Origin: Phycisphaerales bacterium
GTDB lineage: Bacteria > Planctomycetota > Phycisphaerae > Tepidisphaerales > Tepidisphaeraceae
DNA length: 6,369 nt
Direction: 5' to 3'
Assembly (NCBI GenBank): GCA_028288905.1
Contig: JAQGHJ010000407.1
Span: 1-6,369, forward strand
A model generated the notes under the pieces. That model had not been told where the DNA came from, did no database searches, and saw only the letters and a program-made list of their open reading frames with translations. A program made the translations under genes and the position numbers. The first letter of the stretch is position 1. Each line of letters begins with the position of its first letter. Shown in pieces: positions 1-6,247 of this stretch.

Positions 1-115
1 CCGGGTCCGGGCCGCCGGGCTGGACGACCTTCTCTGACGTCTTGCAGCCGGGAACGGCGGCGGTGACGAGGGCGGCGATAAGGATGGTAGGGAGGAGAGA
101 CGGTTGCCGAATCAT
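1..115 (-). CDS. Lipoprotein, N-terminal part (gene cut by left edge)
   Basis: The minus strand opens with ATG at 115 and stays open to the edge, giving 38 residues. They read as a lipoprotein export signal: a charged start (MIRQPSLL), a hydrophobic core (TILIAALVTAAV, residues 10-21) and a lipobox-like VPGC with Cys24 as the expected lipidated residue. This is followed by a Lys/Pro/Gly-rich start of the mature chain. The Pro before the Gly is unusual for a lipobox but tolerated. In the family pattern, signal peptidase II cuts before the Cys and the protein is anchored to a membrane. The function of the mature domain cannot be told because it lies outside the window. No strong Shine-Dalgarno precedes the ATG. 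The gene lies downstream of the esterase on the same strand, 198 bp away. Confidence 0.6.
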   Translation of the reverse strand, partial: MIRQPSLLPTILIAALVTAAVPGCKTSEKVVQPGGPDP

Positions 116-182
116 GAGGGGTCCACATTGGAAATGAGTAGTGGGATAGACGTCGGAACGAGGGGTGGCCAAGCACCCCCTT

Positions 183-295
183 CCGTGGCATGGGTGTCCC
201 GCCCAATCGCGGATCGGCGTGCGCGGGGGACGCTTGAACGCCCGAAACATTTGCCGAGTGCCGGTGTCAGCATGGGCGAGACGCCCATGCCACGG
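183..295. repeat. Imperfect inverted repeat with an internal hairpin
   Basis: Bases 183-203 and 275-295 are 21-nt arms that are reverse complements apart from two mismatches, separated by 71 nt. The right arm overlaps a tight hairpin of its own: 270-278 pairs perfectly with 282-290 (9 bp) around a 3-nt loop (aga). The left arm can fold in a similar way with one G-T pair (tgggtg with cgccca). The element lies entirely in the spacer between the esterase and the left-edge lipoprotein. It looks like a small dispersed palindromic repeat (REP or MITE style), but copy number cannot be judged here. The hairpin lies 24 nt after the esterase stop and could also help end its transcript, although no T-run follows on the minus strand. 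Confidence 0.6.
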
Positions 296-313
296 GTCGG
301 TAGGCGTCGCTTG

Positions 314-1399
314 TCACTTTCCCGCTTTAAATGACGCGGCCAACCGGTCGGCGACGAATTGTTCCGCGTCCTTCGCCTTGTCGACGACGCCGGCCATGCC
401 GAAGAACTCGTGCGTCACCCCCGTGAAGTGCCGGTACGACACGTCCACCCCGGCCGCCTTCAGCTTGTCGGCGTACAACTGGCCGTCGCTCATCAGCGGG
501 TCGATCTCGGCCGTGACGACCGTGGCCGGCGGCAGCCCCTTCAGGTCCGCATCCGACGCCCGCATCGGGGACACCAGCTTGTTTCCGCCGTCGGCCGGGC
601 TCGTCAGGTAGTTCGCGAAGAACCACCGCATCGCCGGCTTGCTCAGCGGCTTAGCGTTCGCGTTCGCTTGGTAACTCGGGGTGTCGAACCCGTAGTTCGT
701 GATCGGGTAGACGAGGCTCTGGTGAATCGGCATCCGCCCGCCCCGCTCCTTGGCCATCAGGCAGACGACGGTGGCGAGGTTGCCGCCGGCGCTCTCGCCG
801 ACGACGGCCACCCTCGCGGGGTCGACGCCGAACGCCGCCGGGTTCGCGATCACGTGCTGGGTGGCGGCGTAGCAGTCCTCCGGGGCGGCCGGGAACTTGT
901 TCTCCGGGGCCCGGCGGTAGTCGACGCTCACGACGACGGCCCCAACCATTTTGCACAGCGCCCGGCAGGACGGGTCGTACGTGTCTAGTGTGGCGACCAC
1001 CCACCCGCCGCCGTGGAAGTAGACGACGGCGGGGAACGGCCCGTCGCCCGGCGGGGTGTAGACGCGGACCGGCACCCGGATGCCGCCGGGGCCCGGCACC
1101 GTGTCGCTCGTCACCCGCCCGACCGGCGGCATCGGCTGCGGGCCCGCCTCGCCATTGTCCTGCCGGACCTGGAGGACTGCGTCCGCGGCCGACGGCTGCC
1201 GGCGGGCGTCGGCCGCCGACAGCGCCTCCAGGGGCTTCGGGCCCAGCTTTGCCAAGGCGGCCAGCACCGTCCCCATCTGCGCGTCGGCCTTCGCCGTCGG
1301 TTCGGGCGGTGACGCCGGCATTTGGGCGGCCGCCCAGTCGGGGACCACCGCCAACGGTAGGGTGGCGGCCACGACTCGCAACAGCGTTCGAAGGGACAT
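314..1399 (-). CDS. Secreted alpha/beta-hydrolase esterase (HSL / family IV type)
   Basis: This 361-residue protein very likely hydrolyses carboxylic esters of short or medium acyl chains after export. Residues 1-25 form a Sec-type signal peptide (MSLRTLLRVV, a hydrophobic stretch, then DWAAA before Gln26). The alpha/beta-hydrolase fold starts near residue 100. The HGGG motif at 129-132 supplies the oxyanion hole typical of the hormone-sensitive-lipase group. GESAGG at 201-206 carries nucleophile Ser203. EIDPLMSDG carries Asp300, and GVTHEFFG carries His330, so the triad is complete. Family members are commonly about 300-320 residues; the extra length here is the signal and a linker. ATG at 1399 is chosen because GGAG lies 5 nt upstream and the signal peptide begins there. 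An in-frame ATG at 1525 would add 42 residues of unlikely sequence ahead of the signal. The natural substrate is unknown, and no metabolic operon surrounds the gene. Confidence 0.92.
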   Translation of the reverse strand: MSLRTLLRVVAATLPLAVVPDWAAAQMPASPPEPTAKADAQMGTVLAALAKLGPKPLEALSAADARRQPSAADAVLQVRQDNGEAGPQPMPPVGRVTSDTVPGPGGIRVPVRVYTPPGDGPFPAVVYFHGGGWVVATLDTYDPSCRALCKMVGAVVVSVDYRRAPENKFPAAPEDCYAATQHVIANPAAFGVDPARVAVVGESAGGNLATVVCLMAKERGGRMPIHQSLVYPITNYGFDTPSYQANANAKPLSKPAMRWFFANYLTSPADGGNKLVSPMRASDADLKGLPPATVVTAEIDPLMSDGQLYADKLKAAGVDVSYRHFTGVTHEFFGMAGVVDKAKDAEQFVADRLAASFKAGK

Positions 1400-1404
1400 G
1401 AAGG

Positions 1405-1408
1405 CTCC
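1405..1408 (-). promoter_or_regulatory. Ribosome binding site of the esterase
   Basis: The plus strand reads ctcc, which is GGAG on the minus strand. It ends 5 nt before the ATG at 1399. This spacing supports the 361-residue form over the longer in-frame alternative. Confidence 0.6.
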
Positions 1409-1741
1409 GGTCGGATCGGGTGGAGACGTTGATAGCGGTGAGTCGTCTCGGGACGCGGCGGGATGGGTGCCGAAGCCAGGAGTCCGCCACAGGGTGGCGG
1501 GCCGGCCCATGAATCGGCTTGGCAAAGCGGGTGCAAGCGGTCGTCGGGGTCAGGAAAAGGAAGGGAAGCTCTCTCAGCCGGCCCGACACCGTTGATGAGC
1601 CCGTTGAGAGAAACGACCGAGCGGTCGGCTGGTGCGACAGCCCGGTCCCTTTTGGATGGGGCAGGACCTTCGTGTGGAGGAAAAGACTTCGCGTGTAGCC
1701 GCCGCCGCCGAACGTGGCTTAGCGGCGCTTCTTCCTTGTTT

Positions 1742-1868
1742 TAGAGCGGTTCCCGGTACCGCGTAGCGGGCGGCCGCAATTGTGGTGCGGGCTTCAGCCT
1801 GCACCCGCCAAACTTGCAGGCTGAAGCCCGCGCCACAATGCCGCTACATCCAAATGGGAACCGCTCTA
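1742..1868. repeat. 127-bp imperfect palindromic element (MITE/REP-like)
   Basis: Three nested inverted segments share one centre. The outer arms 1742-1754 and 1856-1868 are 13 bp and perfect. A middle gtagcgg block is present in both arms. The inner arms 1779-1803 and 1815-1839 are 25 nt with one mismatch, around an 11-nt loop at 1804-1814. The segments between arms differ in sequence and length. Outside the ends, ccttg (1734-1738) faces caagg (1870-1874), so the symmetry may reach about 141 bp. No coding potential is visible inside. The structure fits a non-autonomous, transposon-derived palindrome or a large repetitive extragenic palindrome. A simple terminator is less likely, because the symmetry is far longer than needed and no T-run follows. 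No direct target duplication is obvious. Confidence 0.75.
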
Positions 1869-2674
1869 GCAAGGTATGATCGTGGTCCCTCGGATCGGAC
1901 CTAAGCTAGGAGTCGGTGGGAGCGAAGGCTGGGTGTCAATCTTTGGGAATACGCTCGAAACGGCCGACCCACTACATAGCCGCCGACGGAAATGACTTAG
2001 GAGCCACCATAGTCGGCGGACGGCCGTCGTGGCGAGTGCCGCGTCCGGACCTCGATGCTAAACGTCGTCGAACGGGTTTCGGCGCCACTCTCTTCCGACA
2101 AGGGCGAACTAAGCCGATCCGCGTGAGAGGTGGGGCGCAGGCCGAGCGGCTGGAATTTAGTTCAAGTGATACGGATCGTCGAGCGTCGAGCACGTACTCG
2201 GACCCATCAGGAATCGGTCCACGGCAATGCAAACTATGCCAAGCAGGGACTGATGGAAGCGGAGGGAGGCAATAGATTTGACGAGACGAGCCACGCGGAC
2301 CTCCATTTCAACTCCTGACCCCGGAAGAATGAATAGCGGGGCGAGATGAAGGACGAATCCAGCGTAGATTAATCTTCTTTCACGGAAATAGGAGTAAAAC
2401 GTTCTTCACGTCGGTGCCCCTCCGACCCGCCCCGTTGGCGTCCTTGTGGGTGGAACTTTCGACGTAGGTCGACGACCGTGCGGTTTGAGTTCGAGGCGCT
2501 CCGCCCATGAGGCGCGCAACACCAAAGAGCCTTCGCGACGCGACCGGTTGCGAAAACGCAGCCGGCGTCGGAGAAGCTGCCCCCGGAGAACGGTTCGTCG
2601 AAGACTCGCACGCCGTCCCTCGCGGGGCGTGGCGTCCTTGGGCACGCGTCCAGCGAGGGTTCCCGCGGCGGCCG
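1869..2674. other. Gene-free stretch with locally low G+C
   Basis: No frame here gives a protein with domain-like character. The longest open frames, such as the plus-strand one at 1916-2275, read as low-complexity Arg/Ser/Gly-rich sequence with no recognisable motif. By direct count, G+C is about 67% at 1981-2040, 52% at 2221-2280 and 42% at 2341-2400, against about 77% at 4081-4140 in the kinase gene. A 10-nt perfect palindrome (agattaatct) lies at 2366-2375, and a weak 7-bp inverted repeat (2617-2623 with 2653-2659) lies just after the lipoprotein stop. I see no tRNA, rRNA or known riboswitch pattern. The stretch could be decayed sequence, an insertion remnant or an unrecognised RNA gene. 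Confidence 0.5.
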
Positions 2675-3076
2675 CTAATTCGAGAACGTCCCGTCGACCA
2701 CGCGGAAGAAGGCGTCCTTGCCGTCGCCGGCCGGGTGGGCGCAGCCGAGCGGGACACCGCGGCCGGCCGGGACGTCGACGGCGTACGGCGGCCCGTCCCC
2801 ATTCGGAGTGTCGGACTTCACGACCGTGGCCCGGACGGCCCGCGCTTTGTCCGTGTTCGTCAGGTACGCGTCCCACACGCACCCGGGCTTGTCGCTCGAC
2901 CGGAGCGTGCCGGTCAGGGCGTCGACGGCGGCCGGGGCGGTCCCGCGGGTCGACCGCTTCACCCGGACGTAGTCCCCCGTGCTGAACGAGCCGAAGTCCC
3001 GCTCGGGGTCGGTGTTCCGCGCGCACCCGGCCGAAGCCAGGGACGCCAGCAGCAGGGCGACGAGCAACGTTTTCAT
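2675..3076 (-). CDS. Small lipoprotein of unknown function
   Basis: This gene encodes 133 residues. The first 17 are a lipoprotein signal (MKTLLVALLLASL core) ending in the lipobox SAGC, with Cys18 as the lipidation site. The mature chain is short and polar, looks rich in beta strands, and has two further cysteines (Cys66 and Cys112). Cys66 opens the segment CVWDAYLTNTDKARAVRATV; Cys112 ends VDVPAGRGVPLGC, and the chain closes with FFRVVDGTF. Alternating strands with a conserved-looking Cys pair suggest a small disulfide-linked beta-sandwich, but that is an inference and I do not recognise a named family. ATG at 3076 is supported by the signal peptide placement; only a weak AAGG (3082-3085) lies 5 nt upstream. 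The gene lies 195 bp downstream of the kinase on the same strand, so co-transcription is possible but unproven. A signalling link to the kinase cannot be shown. Confidence 0.8.
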   Translation of the reverse strand: MKTLLVALLLASLASAGCARNTDPERDFGSFSTGDYVRVKRSTRGTAPAAVDALTGTLRSSDKPGCVWDAYLTNTDKARAVRATVVKSDTPNGDGPPYAVDVPAGRGVPLGCAHPAGDGKDAFFRVVDGTFSN

Positions 3077-3237
3077 GAGGGCCTTGGGCGGGAGCGCCGG
3101 CCGGATCGGCCGGGGGAGGTTCAGAAGTGAGGGTAGTCGCGGTGGGCGGGCCGCACAACGCCCGACGATTCCCGATCCCCCGCCGTGGAAACCGGATGCC
3201 GCTGCGGCGGACCCGCGACGTCGCCTTGCTTCAGCCT

Positions 3238-3263
3238 CCCCGTCGCGACCCGTCGCCGCGGGG
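3238..3263 (-). terminator. Possible stem-loop after the kinase gene
   Basis: Eight nt past the kinase stop, the sequence can form a stem of two 5-bp parts (outer ccccg with cgggg) separated by a 2x2 internal mismatch, closing on a very short loop. No T-run follows on the minus strand, so intrinsic termination is only a possibility. It might instead weaken read-through into the lipoprotein gene. Confidence 0.25.
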
Positions 3264-3271
3264 CCGGTCGG

Positions 3272-5662
3272 TCAGGCCGGGCCCGGGCGGCGGCCGGGCG
3301 CCGCGTCGGCCGCGACCAGCTCGGCCGGCTGGACCGGTTTGCTCAAGTGCGTCCGGAAGCCGGCCGCCAGGGCGCGGTCGTGGTCCTCCCGGCGGGCGAA
3401 CGCCGTCACCGCTACCGCCGGGACCGGCGTGCCGCCGCCCCGTTCCCGCTCGACCTCCCGCACCTCGCGGAGCACCTCGTACCCGTCCCGCCCCGGCAGC
3501 CCGACGTCGCACACCAGCACGTCGTAGCCGCCGCGCCCGGCGGGCGGGTCCCGGAACGCGACCACCGCCCGGTCGGCGGACCCGACCGCCGTCACCGTCG
3601 CCCCGCACTGCTCCAACAGCCACTGGACCGCCGTCCGGTTGCCCGCCTCGTCCTCCACCAACAGCACGTTCAGCCCGGCCAACACCGGGGACGGGCTCCA
3701 CGCCTCGTCCGCCCCGGCGCGCTTGGGGCGCCGGCCCTTACGGCCGGACTTGGCCCGCGCGTCCGCCAGCGGCAGTTCGACCCTGAACGTCGCCCCCCGG
3801 CCCTCGCCGGGACTGTCGGCCGCAATCGTCCCGCCGTGGAGTTCCACCAGCTGCCGGGTGATCGCCATCCCGAGCCCCAGCCCGCCGGCCGTCCGGGTCG
3901 TGCTCCCGTCCTGCTGGCGGAACCGCTCGAACACGTGCGGCAGGAACTCGGGGCTGATCCCCCGGCCGGTGTCCGACACCTCGACCCGAAGCCTGCCGTC
4001 CTCGCGCCGCAGGGCCACGCTCACCCGCCCGCCCGCGTCGGTGAACTTCACCGCGTTGTTCACGAGGTTCCACACGACCTGCCGGAAGCGGTCCGGGTCC
4101 AACCGGACGAGCCCGGCCCGCCGGTCCAGCGACGCCTCGACGGCCACGCCCTTGGCCTCGGCCATCGGCCGCACCGCCTCCAGCGACGCCTCGACGGCCG
4201 ACGCCGGCTCGACGTCCCGGACGTGCAGCCGCAGGTTCCCGGACAGCATCTGGCTCGTGTCCAGCAGGTCCTCGATCAACTGCCGCTGGGCCTCGGCGCT
4301 CTGCTCGACCGTCGCCAGCGCCTCGGCGGCCTGCGGGCCGCTCACCGCCCCGGCCCGCAGCATCTTGGTCCAGATCAGGATGGCCGACAGCGGGGTCCGC
4401 AACTCGTGGCTGACGACGGCGAGGAACTCGTCCCGCATCACCGCCGCCCGCTCGGCCTCCCGCCGGGCGACCTGCTCCTGCGCCAGCAGCCGCTCCCGCT
4501 GCTCGGCCAGCCGCTTCGCCTCGGTCTGGTCCCGGCACACCTTGGCGAACCCGAGCAGGAGCCCGCCGGCGTCGCGCATCGCGCTCGTCACCCCGTTGGC
4601 CCAGAACCGGGTGCCGTCCTTCCGCACCTGCCACCGGTCGTCCGACGCCTGCCCCGCGGCGACCGCGGTCGCCAGTTCCATCTCGTGCTCGCCCTTGGCC
4701 GCGTCCTCGGGGGTGAAGAACGCGGCGAAGTGCCGGCCGACGATCTCGTCCGCGGCGTACCCGAACACCCGCTCGGCGCCCGGGTTCCACGAGGTGACCC
4801 GGCCGTCCGGGCCGAGCGTGTGGACGGCGTGGTCCCGGATGTTCTCGACCAGCAGCCGCAGCCGCTCCTCGCTGTCCCGCAGCGCGTCGGTCAGCCGCTT
4901 GCGGTCGGTCAGGTCGCGGCTGATCTTCGTGAACCCGAGCAGCCGCCCCTCGCCGTCCCGGATCGCCGCCAGCGTCTCGTTCACCCAGAACCGCTCGCCG
5001 CCCTTGCGGACCCGCCAGCCCTCCCGCTCGGCCCGCCCCCGCTCCGCCGCCTCGTCGATCTCCCGCTCGACGTCCCCGGCGGCCACCTGCTCGGGCGTGA
5101 AGAACATCGAGACGTGCCGGCCGACCGCCTCGTCCCGCGTGTACCCCTTGACCCGCTCGGCCCCCTCGAACCAGTCGGTGACGACGCCCGCCGGGTCCGT
5201 CAGGTAGATCGCGTGGTCGGTGATGTTCCGGAGGATCAGGCGGTGCCGGGCCTCGGCCTCCCGGAGCCGCTCCTCGGTCCGTCGCCCGCGCAGCAGTGCC
5301 CGGACCGTCGCCACCAGCACGACCGGGTCGACCGGGCGCACCAGGTAGGCGTCGGCGCCGCCGTCGAGCCCGTTCGCCGCGTCCTCGCTGGTGACGTACC
5401 GCGCCGACAGGTGCAGGACCGGGATGCGGGTCGCGGCCGGGTCGGCCTTGAGCCGGCGGCAGACCTCGAACCCGTCCATGTCGGGCAGCCGCACGTCGAG
5501 GATGATGAGGTCCGGCTTCTCGACCGCCGCTTTGCGGAGCGCGGCCGCGCCGTCCGCCGCCTCGGTCACGTCGAAGCCGGCCGCCCGGAGCACGCGGGTG
5601 ACGGCGTAGCGGTTCGCCTCGTCGTCGTCCGCGTTCAGGACCACCGGCTTTCGCTCGGCCAC
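3272..5662 (-). CDS. Hybrid sensor histidine kinase, REC-PAS-PAS-HisKA-HATPase-REC
   Basis: This 796-residue protein has no membrane segment and is probably a soluble phosphorelay kinase. Residues 5-125 are a receiver domain with acidic pocket Asp12-14, phospho-acceptor Asp56 and Ser86, but Arg109 where the conserved Lys normally sits (YLVRP). Two homologous PAS domains with PAC tails follow (about 138-252 and 265-380); both contain GAERV-GY, FFTPE and a W-VRK-G-RFW block. A helical, probably coiled-coil linker spans about 380-410. HisKA has SHELRTP with phosphorylated His419. The ATPase domain has the N-box (NLVNNAVKF, 532-540), DTGRGI (564-569), FERF (578-581) and GGLGLG (593-598). After a basic linker (632-660), the C-terminal receiver (664-785) is canonical: Glu670/Asp671, Asp719, Thr753, Lys775. 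There is no DNA-binding output, so the partner that takes the phosphate must be encoded elsewhere. The PAS ligand is unknown. Confidence 0.93.
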   Translation of the reverse strand: MAERKPVVLNADDDEANRYAVTRVLRAAGFDVTEAADGAAALRKAAVEKPDLIILDVRLPDMDGFEVCRRLKADPAATRIPVLHLSARYVTSEDAANGLDGGADAYLVRPVDPVVLVATVRALLRGRRTEERLREAEARHRLILRNITDHAIYLTDPAGVVTDWFEGAERVKGYTRDEAVGRHVSMFFTPEQVAAGDVEREIDEAAERGRAEREGWRVRKGGERFWVNETLAAIRDGEGRLLGFTKISRDLTDRKRLTDALRDSEERLRLLVENIRDHAVHTLGPDGRVTSWNPGAERVFGYAADEIVGRHFAAFFTPEDAAKGEHEMELATAVAAGQASDDRWQVRKDGTRFWANGVTSAMRDAGGLLLGFAKVCRDQTEAKRLAEQRERLLAQEQVARREAERAAVMRDEFLAVVSHELRTPLSAILIWTKMLRAGAVSGPQAAEALATVEQSAEAQRQLIEDLLDTSQMLSGNLRLHVRDVEPASAVEASLEAVRPMAEAKGVAVEASLDRRAGLVRLDPDRFRQVVWNLVNNAVKFTDAGGRVSVALRREDGRLRVEVSDTGRGISPEFLPHVFERFRQQDGSTTRTAGGLGLGMAITRQLVELHGGTIAADSPGEGRGATFRVELPLADARAKSGRKGRRPKRAGADEAWSPSPVLAGLNVLLVEDEAGNRTAVQWLLEQCGATVTAVGSADRAVVAFRDPPAGRGGYDVLVCDVGLPGRDGYEVLREVREVERERGGGTPVPAVAVTAFARREDHDRALAAGFRTHLSKPVQPAELVAADAAPGRRPGPA

Positions 5663-5669
5663 GGCCACA

Positions 5670-5676
5670 TCCTTTT
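5670..5676 (-). promoter_or_regulatory. Ribosome binding site deciding the GTG start of the kinase
   Basis: The minus strand reads AAAAGGA here. It lies 7 nt before GTG at 5662, which opens MAERKPVVLNADDDE, with the receiver domain starting directly after. GTG at 5668 is only 1 nt from this site. The in-frame ATG at 5755 would add 31 Arg/Gly/Pro-rich residues with no domain character. The 796-residue form is therefore preferred. Confidence 0.6.
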
Positions 5677-5859
5677 CTCGATGGCGCGGTCCCCCTCGCC
5701 CCGTTCTGCTCGGGCCGGGACGTCTGGCCGTAGTGCCGGCAAGCGTCGTCCACACGTCGTCTGCGCGGGCGATGAGGGGGTGTTGGACCCGCAGGGACGC
5801 GAACCGAACGGGAACGCACGGCTCCGCGAAACCCGGCCTTTTCAGACATGACGAAGGAA

Positions 5860-5899
5860 GGTCCCGGCGGCTTCGAGGGGCCGCCGGTGACGCGGGACC
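5860..5899 (-). terminator. GC-rich stem-loop, possible terminator or leader structure
   Basis: Bases 5864-5871 pair perfectly with 5880-5887 (8 bp, all G-C) around an 8-nt loop. Outside, ggtc (5860-5863) faces gacc (5896-5899) across an 8-nt bulge. Reading on the minus strand, the stem is followed by TTCCTTCGTC, a mild pyrimidine run. It could end a transcript from the right-edge gene or fold in the 5' leader of the kinase mRNA about 200 nt before its start. Confidence 0.3.
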
Positions 5900-6061
5900 G
5901 GCCGGACTGATCGGGCGGCGTGACGTGAAGGTGCACGCGGCGAGCGTACGCAGTCAAGCAGTGAGGGTGGCCCCGGGCGAGCGGCCTTGCCGCCGGCCGG
6001 GACGTCAACGTCAGTCAGCCGGCCCGGGGGCCGAAGTAGTGGCGGGCATCCTGTACAGGCT

Positions 6062-6134
6062 CGGGGTGCCGCCGGCGGCACCCCGCGGTGGGGCCGGACG
6101 CCGTCCGGGGCCCACGCCCAAGCTTGGGCGGTGG
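6062..6134. repeat. Cluster of three consecutive GC-rich hairpins
   Basis: First, 6062-6085 is a 24-nt perfect palindrome centred on gccggc. Second, 6094-6099 pairs with 6103-6108 (ccggac with gtccgg) around a 3-nt loop, extended by ggg (6091-6093) with ccc (6111-6113) across a 2-nt bulge. Third, 6115-6130 is a 16-nt perfect palindrome centred on aagctt, extended by cca (6112-6114) with tgg (6132-6134) around one bulged base. The three lie back to back, the second and third sharing bases 6112-6113, so those outer extensions cannot both form at once. They sit about 115-185 bp past the stop of the right-edge gene. A terminator array, a structured RNA, a protein-binding site or a repeat element are all possible. 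Confidence 0.5.
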
Positions 6135-6247
6135 CGCGATGTACACCCCGCCGCACGCCCCACCGCCGTTACCCGGCCGCGATGGACTACCCCCACGATG
6201 AGGACGAACGGCCGGGCGAGCGGTGCGCGGCCAAGGCGGGGTTCGGC

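Larger units (their letters stand above)
5663..6247. other. Gene-free GC-rich leader/intergenic region
   Basis: The open frames here are Arg/Pro/Gly-rich on both strands and look like noise from high G+C. The region contains the kinase ribosome binding site at its left end, a strong stem-loop at 5860-5899, a 10-nt palindrome (cctgtacagg, 6050-6059) and a cluster of three GC-rich hairpins at 6062-6134. The kinase promoter should lie here, but no convincing -35/-10 or sigma-54 site could be picked out by eye. Confidence 0.5.

Noticed and set aside
1400..1525. In-frame N-terminal extension of the esterase by 42 residues
   Set aside because: It precedes a good signal peptide, is Pro/Arg/Ser-rich, and the internal ATG at 1399 has a well-spaced GGAG.
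1570..1627. Short inverted repeats upstream of the esterase (tctctca/tgagaga; cgaccg/cggtcg)
   Set aside because: Stems of 6-7 bp are common in such sequence, and nothing ties them to a promoter or a known regulator site.
1916..2275. Plus-strand frame of 119 codons in the gap
   Set aside because: Composition is Arg/Ser/Gly-rich without hydrophobic core patterns or motif, and it has no ribosome binding site; the length is expected by chance.
2369..2611. Minus-strand frame of 80 codons downstream of the lipoprotein
   Set aside because: No domain, no start signal, and it crosses the low-GC segment without coding-like codon use.
2437..2720. Three exact copies of ggcgtccttg (2437, 2631, 2711)
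   Set aside because: The copies are irregularly spaced, the flanks do not match, and one lies inside the lipoprotein coding sequence, so chance is the simpler explanation.
3185..5851. Very long plus-strand open frame (888 codons) opposite the kinase
   Set aside because: The translation is Arg/Pro/Gly/His/Leu-rich with no domain. It mirrors the kinase, whose GC-rich third positions remove stops from the opposite strand. The kinase frame carries complete motifs throughout.
5848..5910. 20-codon plus-strand peptide starting at ATG 5848
   Set aside because: It is Gly/Pro-rich and overlaps a strong stem-loop, and there is no independent evidence of translation.
3738..6008. Minus-strand 756-codon frame overlapping the kinase out of frame
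   Set aside because: It is dominated by Arg/Gly/Pro/Ala repeats, which is a frame shadow of the kinase with no recognisable fold.
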